From: Marivita cryptomonadis
GTDB lineage: Bacteria > Pseudomonadota > Alphaproteobacteria > Rhodobacterales > Rhodobacteraceae
Length of the DNA stretch: 64,000 nucleotides
Assembly: GCF_002115725.1 (NCBI RefSeq)
Contig: NZ_JFKD01000001.1
Span: 248,001-312,000, forward strand
Direction of reading: 5' to 3'
Numbering within the stretch: the stretch's first letter is position 1; every line of letters starts with the position of its first letter. This document shows positions 26,169 through 33,572 of the stretch, piece after piece. The notes under the pieces were generated by a model. The model ran no database searches and was not told the DNA's origin. It saw only the letters and a program-made list of their open reading frames with translations. The translations under genes and the position numbers were made by a program.

Positions 26169-26566
26169 TTGATTGCCTGTGTCATGTCATGTTCGAGTTC
26201 GTTCAGGCTGGTCTGGTGGATCAGCCATTTTCCGTCTGGATCTTTTTTCAGAGTGTTCAAGCTTGCTCCGTAGATGCGAGTTTGCCCCTGCTCGCCCGAA
26301 ATATCTGCCGAATAGGCAACGAGGCAAAAACCTGTAGCACCATCCAGAGCTGCGTCGAGCACGGTCATCGACTTGTTTGTTTCGCCTTCTAGAAACCATG
26401 CGGCATGTTCGTCGCGGATAGCAGTCCGGCCTATGGCCGGAGGTCCGTAGGGCGAAAGGATTACCGCATCCTCAGCGTATAGGTCTGCGCATCCTTCGGA
26501 ATCATGAGCTGCGTACCTTTCTAGGTAGCTGTTCATGAGACTTTGGAATTGCACCACAGCTGTCAT
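26165..26566 (-). CDS. NTF2/SnoaL-like fold protein (133 aa)
   Basis: A single NTF2-like (DUF4440/SnoaL-type) domain: N-terminal helix with Y-L-E-R-Y-A-A-H-D, then Y-A-E-D-A-V-I-L-S-P-Y-G-P-P-A-I-G-R-T-A-I and a C-terminal sheet (D-G-K-W-L-I-H-Q-T-S-L-N). These folds serve as small isomerases, cyclases, hydrolases or ligand-binding subunits. It sits between the glutamine-synthetase-like and aldehyde dehydrogenase genes, 2 bp from the former and overlapping the latter by 4 bp, so it probably acts in that pathway. No catalytic residues can be assigned with confidence. Confidence 0.8.
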   Translation of the reverse strand: MTAVVQFQSLMNSYLERYAAHDSEGCADLYAEDAVILSPYGPPAIGRTAIRDEHAAWFLEGETNKSMTVLDAALDGATGFCLVAYSADISGEQGQTRIYGASLNTLKKDPDGKWLIHQTSLNELEHDMTQAIK

Positions 26567-26568
26567 GG

Positions 26569-27930
26569 TCAGGCTCGTTCAAATCCGCGTTGGAGTTCCC
26601 AGTCGGTTACAACGGCGTCAAAGGCTTCTTGTTCCACTTCGGCGGCGCGGGTGTAGTGGTCGATCACGTCATCGCCCATCGCTTTGCGGAGCATGTCGGA
26701 ACTGCGCAGTGTTTCGGTGGCGGCGCGCAGGGTGTTGGGGATCTCGGGGATGCTGGTCATGTTATAGACGTCGCCCGAAACAGGTTCTTCCAGAGACAGC
26801 TTCTCCTCCATCCCGGCGATGCCAGCGGCAAGTTGCGCGGCGCAGGCGAGGTAGGGGTTTATGTCGGAGCCGGGGATACGACATTCGATCCGCACGCCCT
26901 TGGTGCCATCACCCACAAGGCGGTAGCCTGCGGTGCGGTTGTCGACCGACCATGCGATTTTGGTCGGGGCGAAGGTGCCGGGCAGGAAGCGTTTGTAGCT
27001 GTTGACGTAAGGCGCAAGGAAGACGGTCATATCCGGGGCGTATTTGATCAGGCCCGCGACGTAGGACTTCATCGTGTCCGACATGGTCAGCTTGGCATCT
27101 GCGTCGTGGAACACGTTGGTGTCGCCCTTGAACAGCGACTGGTGCACGTGGGCGGCGCTGCCGACCTTGGCCGCGTGCCATTTGGGCAGGAAGCTTGCCG
27201 CATGGCCGTGCATCTGGGAGATTTCCTTGACCGCGTGTTTGGCGATCGTGTGATTGTCGGCGCAGGCGAGTGCATCGGCGTAGCGGATGTTCAGCTCTTC
27301 CTGACCAGTTTCGGCCTCGCCCTTTGAGTTTTCAACGGGCACACCGGCGGCCACCAGATGGTTGCGGATCGGGCGCATCACGTGTTCTTCGCGGGTGGTC
27401 TGAAGGATGTTGTAATCCTCGTTGTAACCGCTGATCGGGGTCAGGTTGCGGAAGCCCGATTTTCGGATTTCGTCGTAGCTGTGTTCAAACAGGAAGAACT
27501 CCAGCTCGGTCGCCATCATTGGCGTCAGGCCCATCGCATCAAGGCGTGCGACCTGCTTCTTGAGCATCTGGCGCGGGGAATGGGGTACGGGTTCGTGCGT
27601 GTTATGGTCGATCAGATCGCAGAGCACCATCGCCGTGCCTTCAAGCCACGGCATCACGCGCAGCGTGGTCAGGTCTGGCTTCATGACGTAGTCGCCATAG
27701 CCCGCTTCCCAGCTTGTGGACTTGTAGCCATCGGGTGTGGCCATTTCGAGGTCGGTGGCCAGCAGGTAGTTGCAGCAATGGGTTTCTTTCCATGCTGACT
27801 CAATGAAGTTCGAGACGTGGAAGCGTTTGCCCATCAGACGTCCCTGCATGTCGACCATGCAGACCAGAACAGTGTCGATTGCGCCGGTTTCGGCTTTGGC
27901 TTGCAGGTCATCAAGGGTCATGTGGGCCAT
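26569..27930 (-). CDS. Glutamine synthetase family protein (likely gamma-glutamyl-amine ligase)
   Basis: A 453-aa glutamine-synthetase-fold ligase. Conserved active-site elements are present: E-L-E-F-F-L-F, G-E-A-E-T-G-Q-E-E-L, G-S-A-A-H-V-H-Q-S-L, N-S-Y-K-R-F-L-P-G-T-F-A-P, W-S-V-D-N-R and R-I-E-C-R-I-P-G-S-D-I-N-P-Y. Short N-terminal domain, length and operon context are unlike the housekeeping GlnA. It resembles the GlnA3/PuuA/GlnT-type enzymes that join glutamate to amines (polyamines, methylamine, ethanolamine). AAGGA lies 7 nt before the ATG. Embedded in an operon with TRAP transporter, alcohol and aldehyde dehydrogenases and an N-formylglutamate amidohydrolase homolog, it is probably the first enzyme of an amine pathway. 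The amine is unknown. Confidence 0.85.
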   Translation of the reverse strand: MAHMTLDDLQAKAETGAIDTVLVCMVDMQGRLMGKRFHVSNFIESAWKETHCCNYLLATDLEMATPDGYKSTSWEAGYGDYVMKPDLTTLRVMPWLEGTAMVLCDLIDHNTHEPVPHSPRQMLKKQVARLDAMGLTPMMATELEFFLFEHSYDEIRKSGFRNLTPISGYNEDYNILQTTREEHVMRPIRNHLVAAGVPVENSKGEAETGQEELNIRYADALACADNHTIAKHAVKEISQMHGHAASFLPKWHAAKVGSAAHVHQSLFKGDTNVFHDADAKLTMSDTMKSYVAGLIKYAPDMTVFLAPYVNSYKRFLPGTFAPTKIAWSVDNRTAGYRLVGDGTKGVRIECRIPGSDINPYLACAAQLAAGIAGMEEKLSLEEPVSGDVYNMTSIPEIPNTLRAATETLRSSDMLRKAMGDDVIDHYTRAAEVEQEAFDAVVTDWELQRGFERA

Positions 27931-27954
27931 CGTTTCGTCCTTTCATTCACGATC

Positions 27955-27981
27955 AAAGCGACCCCCCGCAGGGGATCGCTT
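27955..27981 (-). other. Intra-operon hairpin before the glutamine-synthetase-like gene
   Basis: In the 71-bp gap between dctP-like and glutamine-synthetase-like genes, arms AAGCGA-CCCC and GGGG-TCGCTT form a stable stem without a convincing T tract. It may set the ratio of the abundant periplasmic binding protein to downstream enzymes by protecting the upstream mRNA or attenuating. Confidence 0.5.
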
Positions 27982-28001
27982 CGGAGTGCTGCCTTGTTCG
28001 A

Positions 28002-29039
28002 TTATTCGAAGTTGTAGGGCGCACCAGCTTGGTTGATCACGCTGTTGTACTCGCGGAAGATGTTGATGATCTTCTCTTGGATCTCACCTTCCGCAGCAAC
28101 CTCATTCCAGAACTCCTTGGCCGCGTTTTCAACCTCGGCCCATTCGCTTGGCGGCACCTGGCGCAGTTGCAGCTTGTCGCCATTGGCGCGCAGTGCCGCT
28201 TCGCCGCCCCAGTACCACTGGTTGCGGTAGGTGTGGCCCGCTTCGGTTGCCGCCATGACAACGGATTTGAGGTGATCCGGCAGGTCAGCCCAGCGTTGCT
28301 GGTTGATGAACCACGATCCGATCCATGCACCAGAGATGTTGTTGGTGAGGAAGTAGTCGGTCACGTCAGCCCAGCCCACGGTGTAGTCTTCGGTGATGCC
28401 GGACCATGCCATGCCATCAAGCTCGCCCGTCTGAACCGCGACTTCGGCATCCTCATAAGGGATCGACACAGGGACGACGCCGAATTTGGACAGGAAGCGA
28501 CCAGCGGTTGGGAAGGTGTAAAGGCGCAGGCCGTCGAGGTCGGCGACCGAGGTGATTTCCTTGGTGGTGTTAAAGTTGCACGGATCCTGACCTGCGGCCG
28601 AGATCCACTTTACGCCGACCTTGTTGTACTCTTCTTCCCAGATTTCCTTGAGGCCGTACTGGTTGAACAGCACCGGCACGTCGAGGATGTGCTTGGTGGC
28701 AAAGGGGAAGTAGCCGCCGAACTGGCGCAGCGGGGTCGGGGACGCCATGGAGTCGTCGTCCGAGTGCACGCCGTCGATGGTGCCGCGCTGAAGCGCTTGG
28801 AACAGTTCGCCAGTGGGCACGATCTGGTCCGCGTAGAACAGTTCGACTTGGAGTTCGCCGTTGGAATTGGCGTTGATGTAGTCGATGACCGGTTTGGTCA
28901 CGTGTTCACCCAAGGCGGCCCCGGCATAGGTCTGGAAGCGCCAAGTGATCGCGGATTGCGCCTTGACGACCGCGGGGGCGGCAAGGGTTCCGACACCGGC
29001 GATCCCTGCGGTTTTTAGAAACTTACGTCTGGTGGTCAT
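28002..29039 (-). CDS. TRAP transporter substrate-binding protein, DctP family
   Basis: A 345-aa periplasmic binding protein with a Tat signal (T-T-R-R-K-F-L-K at residues 2-9, cleavage after A-V-V-K-A-Q). The fold matches DctP/TAXI-unrelated TRAP receptors: W-R-F-Q-T-Y, E-L-F-Q-A-L-Q-R-G-T-I-D-G and the L-R-L-Y-T-F-P-T-A-G-R carboxylate-binding arginine region. The helix with the conserved arginine suggests an acidic (carboxylate or sulfonate) ligand. Good AGAGGA ribosome site. Together with the DctM and DctQ proteins encoded just upstream it forms a complete tripartite sodium-coupled importer. Ligand unknown. Confidence 0.9.
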   Translation of the reverse strand: MTTRRKFLKTAGIAGVGTLAAPAVVKAQSAITWRFQTYAGAALGEHVTKPVIDYINANSNGELQVELFYADQIVPTGELFQALQRGTIDGVHSDDDSMASPTPLRQFGGYFPFATKHILDVPVLFNQYGLKEIWEEEYNKVGVKWISAAGQDPCNFNTTKEITSVADLDGLRLYTFPTAGRFLSKFGVVPVSIPYEDAEVAVQTGELDGMAWSGITEDYTVGWADVTDYFLTNNISGAWIGSWFINQQRWADLPDHLKSVVMAATEAGHTYRNQWYWGGEAALRANGDKLQLRQVPPSEWAEVENAAKEFWNEVAAEGEIQEKIINIFREYNSVINQAGAPYNFE

Positions 29040-29098
29040 ATTATGTCCTCTCAGTTGGTTTGGGTTTCTGCGCTCCGTTCGCGGAGTCTTGATTGTGG

Positions 29099-30424
29099 TT
29101 ATTTGTCATACACGTATTCCGGCAGCCAAAGGGCGATTTGCGGGAAAATCATGATCACGGCCAGCGCGATGACCATCACCAAGACGAAGGGGATGATCGA
29201 CACATAGATGTCACGCAGGCCGATTTCTGGCGGGGCCATGGCGCGCATCAAGAAGAGATTATAGCCGAAGGGTGGTGTCATATAGGCGATCTGGGTCGTG
29301 ATCGTATAGAGTATGCCGTACCAGATCAGGTCGAAGCCAAGCGCGCCCACCAACGGGACGTAGAGTGGCGCGACGATCACCAGCATTGCGGTGTCGTCAA
29401 GGAATGTGCCCATGACGATAAAGCTAAGCTGCATCAGGATCAGGATCACCCAAGGGCTGAGGCCGAGTTGATCGGTAAAGAGGTTCTCGATTGCCTTGAC
29501 GGCCCCCAGACCGTCGAACACTGCGCCAAAGGCCAGTGCGGCGAGGATGATCCACATGAACATGCAGGAAATGCCGAGCGTGTTGCGCACCGAATTTTCG
29601 AATACCTCGCGGGTCATGCGACCCTTGAGAACAGCAGCCATGAAGGCGGCGATGGCACCGATGGCCGAGCTTTCGACCAGCGAGGTCCAGCCGTTCACGA
29701 AGGGGACCATCATGATGAAGAAGATCGCTAGCGGGAGGAGACCAGCGCGCAGGAGGCGCAGCTTTTCGGCGCGGGGGATGTCGCGTTCTTCTGCTGGCAG
29801 GACGGGGCCAAGCGACGGGTTCAGTTTGCAACGGACCACGATATAGACGACGAACATCGTCGCCATCATCAGGCCGGGGATCACACCGGCGAGCCACAGC
29901 TGGCCAACGGGTTGGCGGGCGATCATCGCGTAGAGAACCAGCACCACCGAGGGTGGCACAAGAATTCCCAATGAGGACCCGGCTTGGATCACCCCGGTGA
30001 CCATTCGTTTGTCGTATCCTCGCCTCAGAAGTTCGGGCAGCGCGATGGTGGCGCCGATGGCCATGCCGGCCACGCTCAGTCCGTTCATGGCAGAGATCAG
30101 AACCATGAGCCCGATGGTGCCCACGGCAAGACCACCCGACAGCCCGCCCATCCAGACGTGGAACATCTTGTAAAGATCATCCGCGATGCGGCTTTCCGAC
30201 AGCACGTAGCCCATGAAGATGAACATCGGCAGGGTCAGAAGCGGATACCACTTCATCAGCTTCATCGCCGCCGAGAAGCCGAGGTCGTATCCGCCACGAT
30301 CCCCCCAGAGGAAGAACGCGGCAACGACAGCCACAAAGCCGATAGCGCCAAACACGCGCTGCCCCGTGAGAAGCATCAGCATCATGGTCGAGAACATGAG
30401 CGCCGCAATCATCTCGTACGGCAT
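29099..30424 (-). CDS. TRAP transporter large permease, DctM family
   Basis: A 441-aa protein with about 12 hydrophobic segments, including the characteristic L-T-L-P-M-F-I-F-M-G-Y and G-I-L-V-P-P-S-V-V-L-V-L-Y-A-M motifs of DctM. It forms the sodium-coupled transport channel of a TRAP system with the DctQ and DctP products. Its start codon overlaps the DctQ stop by one base (TGATG). Nothing unusual. Confidence 0.92.
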   Translation of the reverse strand: MPYEMIAALMFSTMMLMLLTGQRVFGAIGFVAVVAAFFLWGDRGGYDLGFSAAMKLMKWYPLLTLPMFIFMGYVLSESRIADDLYKMFHVWMGGLSGGLAVGTIGLMVLISAMNGLSVAGMAIGATIALPELLRRGYDKRMVTGVIQAGSSLGILVPPSVVLVLYAMIARQPVGQLWLAGVIPGLMMATMFVVYIVVRCKLNPSLGPVLPAEERDIPRAEKLRLLRAGLLPLAIFFIMMVPFVNGWTSLVESSAIGAIAAFMAAVLKGRMTREVFENSVRNTLGISCMFMWIILAALAFGAVFDGLGAVKAIENLFTDQLGLSPWVILILMQLSFIVMGTFLDDTAMLVIVAPLYVPLVGALGFDLIWYGILYTITTQIAYMTPPFGYNLFLMRAMAPPEIGLRDIYVSIIPFVLVMVIALAVIMIFPQIALWLPEYVYDK

Positions 30425-31005
30425 CAGACCTTGGCCCCCATGTCATGTCCCTTAAGGCGCAGGATGTCCTTGGCCAGTTCGCACAGCACTTGCAGCAGCA
30501 TCAGGAAAATGCCGATCACCATGATGGTCTTGATGGGCCACAGGTAGGGTCGCCATGCAGTTGGGCTGCGCTCCATAAAGCCGATTTCTTCGCTTCCCGT
30601 GACGAGGCCCGCGAAAAAGCCGATGGGCTCGGACCCGAAATAGCCAAAGGAATAGGCTGTGGAAGCGATGCCGCCGTAAAGCAGGAAGCCGAGATAGATC
30701 AGCAGGAAAACCACCGTCATTGCGTCAATCCCGGCTTTGCGGCGGTCGGACATTTCGCCATAGATCAGGTCCATTCGCACGTTCGACCCCATCTGGATCG
30801 AGTACGGCCCGCCAAGGATGTAATAGGCGACCATTGCGAACTGGGCCATTTCCAGTGTCCAGAGCGACGGCAGGAAGAACACCTTGGTCACGGATGACCA
30901 GAGCAGGATGCCCATCATCACGAAGATACCGTACATGACAATACGCCCGATCATGCGGTTGACCGGGTCGATCACGCTGACATAGGCCTGCAGCACGCGG
31001 ATCAT
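30424..31005 (-). CDS. TRAP transporter small permease, DctQ family
   Basis: A 193-aa protein with four predicted membrane helices; W-T-L-E-M-A-Q-F-A-M-V-A-Y-Y-I-L-G-G-P-Y is the conserved DctQ region and a long periplasmic-side loop follows. It partners the adjacent DctM. It overlaps the N-formylglutamate amidohydrolase homolog upstream by 4 bp and DctM downstream by 1 bp. Confidence 0.9.
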   Translation of the reverse strand: MIRVLQAYVSVIDPVNRMIGRIVMYGIFVMMGILLWSSVTKVFFLPSLWTLEMAQFAMVAYYILGGPYSIQMGSNVRMDLIYGEMSDRRKAGIDAMTVVFLLIYLGFLLYGGIASTAYSFGYFGSEPIGFFAGLVTGSEEIGFMERSPTAWRPYLWPIKTIMVIGIFLMLLQVLCELAKDILRLKGHDMGAKV

Positions 31006-31772
31006 AGCGCCTCCTGCTTAGCGAGAGCTTTGGTCAGCATGGTGGCAATGACATCAGCAAACCGTGCAACTCCCGTAGTGTCAGAGAGCAGGTCGTTGCG
31101 TACTTCGATCATAACGTTTTGTAACCCGCGCGGGATGGCATGCTCGCGCAGTGTGTGGGTGACGCCGTCGGTCACCGAATAGGGCGCGTTGAGCCGTGCA
31201 TCTAAACCGTCCGGCCTGTTGGCCAGCATCGCGCGCGCCAGCCTGTCGTCGCTATCGTGAAGCAGGCCCAGTTCCACCTCGCGCGGTTGGCCGAACCAGA
31301 TGGGTGTAAAGGAATGAATGGTGACAAGCAGAGGCGGTGTCGCGAAACGCTCAAGCGTCGTGCGGAGCAGGTCTTTGAACGGGTCATAGACGTCTGACAC
31401 ACGTGCAGCGCGGGCGACATCGGACAGGCCGACATTGCCGGGAACATCTACGACCTCGGACCGTTCGGGGATCGCGCCGGGGGCGCTGGGCGGGCGGTTG
31501 CAGTCATAAACCAAGCGCGACACGCGCGAGGCCACCAGCGGCGCATCGAGTTTCGCAGCCAAGGCCGTCGCCAGATCGAGACCGCCGATATCCCACGCTG
31601 CGTGGCTTAACCGGTGTTCCGGTGCAACGCCCAAATCGGCCAGAGCGGGTGGAATGAGGGCGCTTGCGTGTTCGCAGACAAGACATATCGCTGCCCCGCC
31701 TTGAGGATTGATCACCTCTGCGGCCGGCCCGTCATTCGGGCCCAGAATCGTATGATCTTTGGCTGTGCTCAC
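31002..31772 (-). CDS. N-formylglutamate amidohydrolase family protein
   Basis: A 256-aa zinc hydrolase of the N-formylglutamate amidohydrolase family: V-C-E-H-A-S near residue 33, H-A-A-W-D-I-G, Y-D-C-N-R-P-P and V-T-I-H-S-F-T-P. The family cleaves N-formyl-L-glutamate in histidine degradation, but no hut genes are nearby. Being first in an operon with a glutamine-synthetase-like ligase and oxidoreductases, it could instead hydrolyse another glutamyl amide, for example the oxidised gamma-glutamyl product at the end of that pathway; this is inference. The ATG is 53-103 bp from the divergent RpiR gene, depending on the start used there. Confidence 0.85.
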   Translation of the reverse strand: MSTAKDHTILGPNDGPAAEVINPQGGAAICLVCEHASALIPPALADLGVAPEHRLSHAAWDIGGLDLATALAAKLDAPLVASRVSRLVYDCNRPPSAPGAIPERSEVVDVPGNVGLSDVARAARVSDVYDPFKDLLRTTLERFATPPLLVTIHSFTPIWFGQPREVELGLLHDSDDRLARAMLANRPDGLDARLNAPYSVTDGVTHTLREHAIPRGLQNVMIEVRNDLLSDTTGVARFADVIATMLTKALAKQEAL

Positions 31773-31845
31773 GCCGTCATTAGGGTTGTGGGTCTTGGAC
31801 CTGTCAAGACAATTTCGTTGATTATTGTACCAAGATGAGTATCAA

Positions 31846-31861
31846 TGTAGCGATTGCTACA
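31846..31861 (+). promoter_or_regulatory. Inverted repeat in the leader of the RpiR gene
   Basis: TGTAGC-GATT-GCTACA is a perfect 6-bp-arm inverted repeat ending 14 bp before the RpiR start codon, in the divergent region shared with the eight-gene operon. It could be the RpiR operator (autoregulation) or an mRNA hairpin masking the ribosome site. Longer TTGAT...ATCAA arms (31818-31845) lie beside it. Confidence 0.4.
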
Positions 31862-31875
31862 AAAGGCGTCAGGCG

Positions 31876-32742
31876 ATGGCGAAACCCCTTTCGGTCAAAG
31901 ACAGGCTGCACGAGCAGGCCGGTGTGCTGACACCTGCAGAGCGGCAATTGTCCAGCGTTCTGATGCGCGATTACCCGGTGGGTGGCTTGCAATCCATCAC
32001 CCGCATTGCCGAGGCGGCGGGGGTGTCGACACCGACCGTGATCCGTCTTGCACGCAAGCTGGGATTTGACGGCTTCCCCGAATTGCAGGCCGCCATGCGC
32101 GACGAGGCGTCAGAGCAGTTCAAGACGCCTATCCGCAAGCGCGAAGGCTGGGGGGATACCAAACCCGGATCGGCGGCCTTTACTGCCTTTGCCGAAGCCG
32201 TGTTCGACAATCTGAGTCGGACAATTGACCGGCTGGAGCCGGGAACGCTGGATGCCATCGCTGGGGTTCTCGCGGATCGGCAGAGGCCCGTCTACTTGTC
32301 CGGTGGCCGGATCACGCGGTCGAATGCGGATTACTTCTACAACCACCTTCAGATCATTCGCCCTGCGGTGACGTTGCTTGGCGCGTCGCCAAATGTCTGG
32401 CCGCAATACATTCTGGACATGGACCGCGCGTCGGTTCTGATTTTGTTCGACATCCGGCGCTATGAGCGGGATCTTGAACGCCTTGCTGAGTTGGCGAAAG
32501 AGCGCGGGGCCGAGATTATCCTCTTCACTGATCAGTGGGGGTCGCCGATCTCTGGGCTGGCGGACCATGTGGTGAACGCGATGATCGAAGTGCCGTCGAG
32601 CTGGGATTCGACGCTGGCCATCAACCTGATCATCGAAGCGCTTGTGGCTGAGGTACAGACGCGAGTCTCCGACACAGCCCGCGAGCGTATCGAAGCCTTG
32701 GAAGATATGTTCCGGTCGACACGGATTTTCCGAAAACCCTGA
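31876..32742 (+). CDS. MurR/RpiR-family transcriptional regulator
   Basis: A 288-aa regulator: residues 1-75 are an RpiR helix-turn-helix (L-T-P-A-E-R-Q-L-S-S-V-L, then A-A-G-V-S-T-P-T-V-I-R-L-A-R-K-L-G-F-D-G-F), and about residues 115-270 form a SIS phosphosugar-binding-type domain. The start M-A-K-P-L-S is favoured because the 17 codons upstream look non-coding (three closely spaced cysteine/tyrosine codons) and an AAAGGCG site precedes it. Divergent from the operon for amidohydrolase, TRAP transporter, ligase and dehydrogenases, it probably controls that operon. RpiR regulators of TRAP operons are common in this group. Its 3' end nearly touches the convergent transporter gene. Confidence 0.88.
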   Translation: MAKPLSVKDRLHEQAGVLTPAERQLSSVLMRDYPVGGLQSITRIAEAAGVSTPTVIRLARKLGFDGFPELQAAMRDEASEQFKTPIRKREGWGDTKPGSAAFTAFAEAVFDNLSRTIDRLEPGTLDAIAGVLADRQRPVYLSGGRITRSNADYFYNHLQIIRPAVTLLGASPNVWPQYILDMDRASVLILFDIRRYERDLERLAELAKERGAEIILFTDQWGSPISGLADHVVNAMIEVPSSWDSTLAINLIIEALVAEVQTRVSDTARERIEALEDMFRSTRIFRKP

Positions 32743-32744
32743 GC

Positions 32745-33572
32745 TTAGCTGAGGGCAAGGATGATCACGCCCAGAGCCACGACTGACGCGGCGACAAGGC
32801 GTCGTTGCGCCGGGCCTTCACCCAGCCAGTATACGCCGATCAGAGCGGCGAAGATCACGGATGTTTCGCGCACTGCCGACACGATTCCAATGGGCGCTAG
32901 TGTTTTGGCGAAGAGGGCCAGGCCGTAGGCAAGGCCAGAGATGACTCCGCCCGCTAGGCCGAGGACGAGGGAGCGTTGGCTGATGCGGAGCGCGCGCTCG
33001 AACCGAGTGCCGATGACGAAGACGGCCACGCAAATCTCGGCGGCGAAAAGCCAGACGACATAGCCGATGGGACTGCCGGACATTCGGATGCCGATACCGT
33101 CGACCACGGAATAGGCGGCGATGATCGCAGAAGTGGCAAGGGCGGCACCGATTCCGCGTTTGTCGGCATGACGGATCGCGGCAAGGATCATGATGCCGCC
33201 GGATACTATCAGGATGCCGATCCATGCCCAGAACGGCAGGGATTCATCTGCCCAGACCATCGCGCCCAAGGCGACCATCACGGGGGCGGTGCCGCGGGCT
33301 ATGGGATAGATCAGGGACAGGTCGCCGAAGCGGTAAGACGTGTTGAGGCCGTAGTAGTAGGCCCAATGAATCACCGTAGACGCGATGATGAAAGGAAACG
33401 CCTCGAAGGCTGGAATGGGTGCAAAGGGCATCAGAGCGACGGCAGGCAGGGAATGACCCATTGCCACCAGCCCTAGCGTGATCGCCCGATCGCCCGAGGT
33501 CTTGACCAGTGCGTTCCAGAGCGCGTGGAGCAGTGCGGCCAGCAGGACGATCAGAAGGACCGCTGTGCTCAC
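32745..33572 (-). CDS. DMT superfamily transporter in the phosphonate operon
   Basis: A 275-aa EamA-type transporter with about ten helices. Last gene of the phosphonate operon, overlapping the pbfA-like gene by 4 bp, so co-translated with it. Possible roles are uptake of an aminophosphonate or efflux of an amine or intermediate; the sequence does not tell. It ends 2 bp from the convergent RpiR gene. Confidence 0.82.
   Translation of the reverse strand: MSTAVLLIVLLAALLHALWNALVKTSGDRAITLGLVAMGHSLPAVALMPFAPIPAFEAFPFIIASTVIHWAYYYGLNTSYRFGDLSLIYPIARGTAPVMVALGAMVWADESLPFWAWIGILIVSGGIMILAAIRHADKRGIGAALATSAIIAAYSVVDGIGIRMSGSPIGYVVWLFAAEICVAVFVIGTRFERALRISQRSLVLGLAGGVISGLAYGLALFAKTLAPIGIVSAVRETSVIFAALIGVYWLGEGPAQRRLVAASVVALGVIILALS

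Noticed and set aside
27879..29018. A 379-codon open frame opposite the TRAP binding-protein gene
   Set aside because: The binding protein with its Tat signal is certain; the opposite frame has no family features and spans two unrelated genes.
31002..31772. HutG in a histidine-utilisation operon
   Set aside because: No hutH, hutU, hutI or hutF in the window; the gene is coupled to a TRAP transporter.
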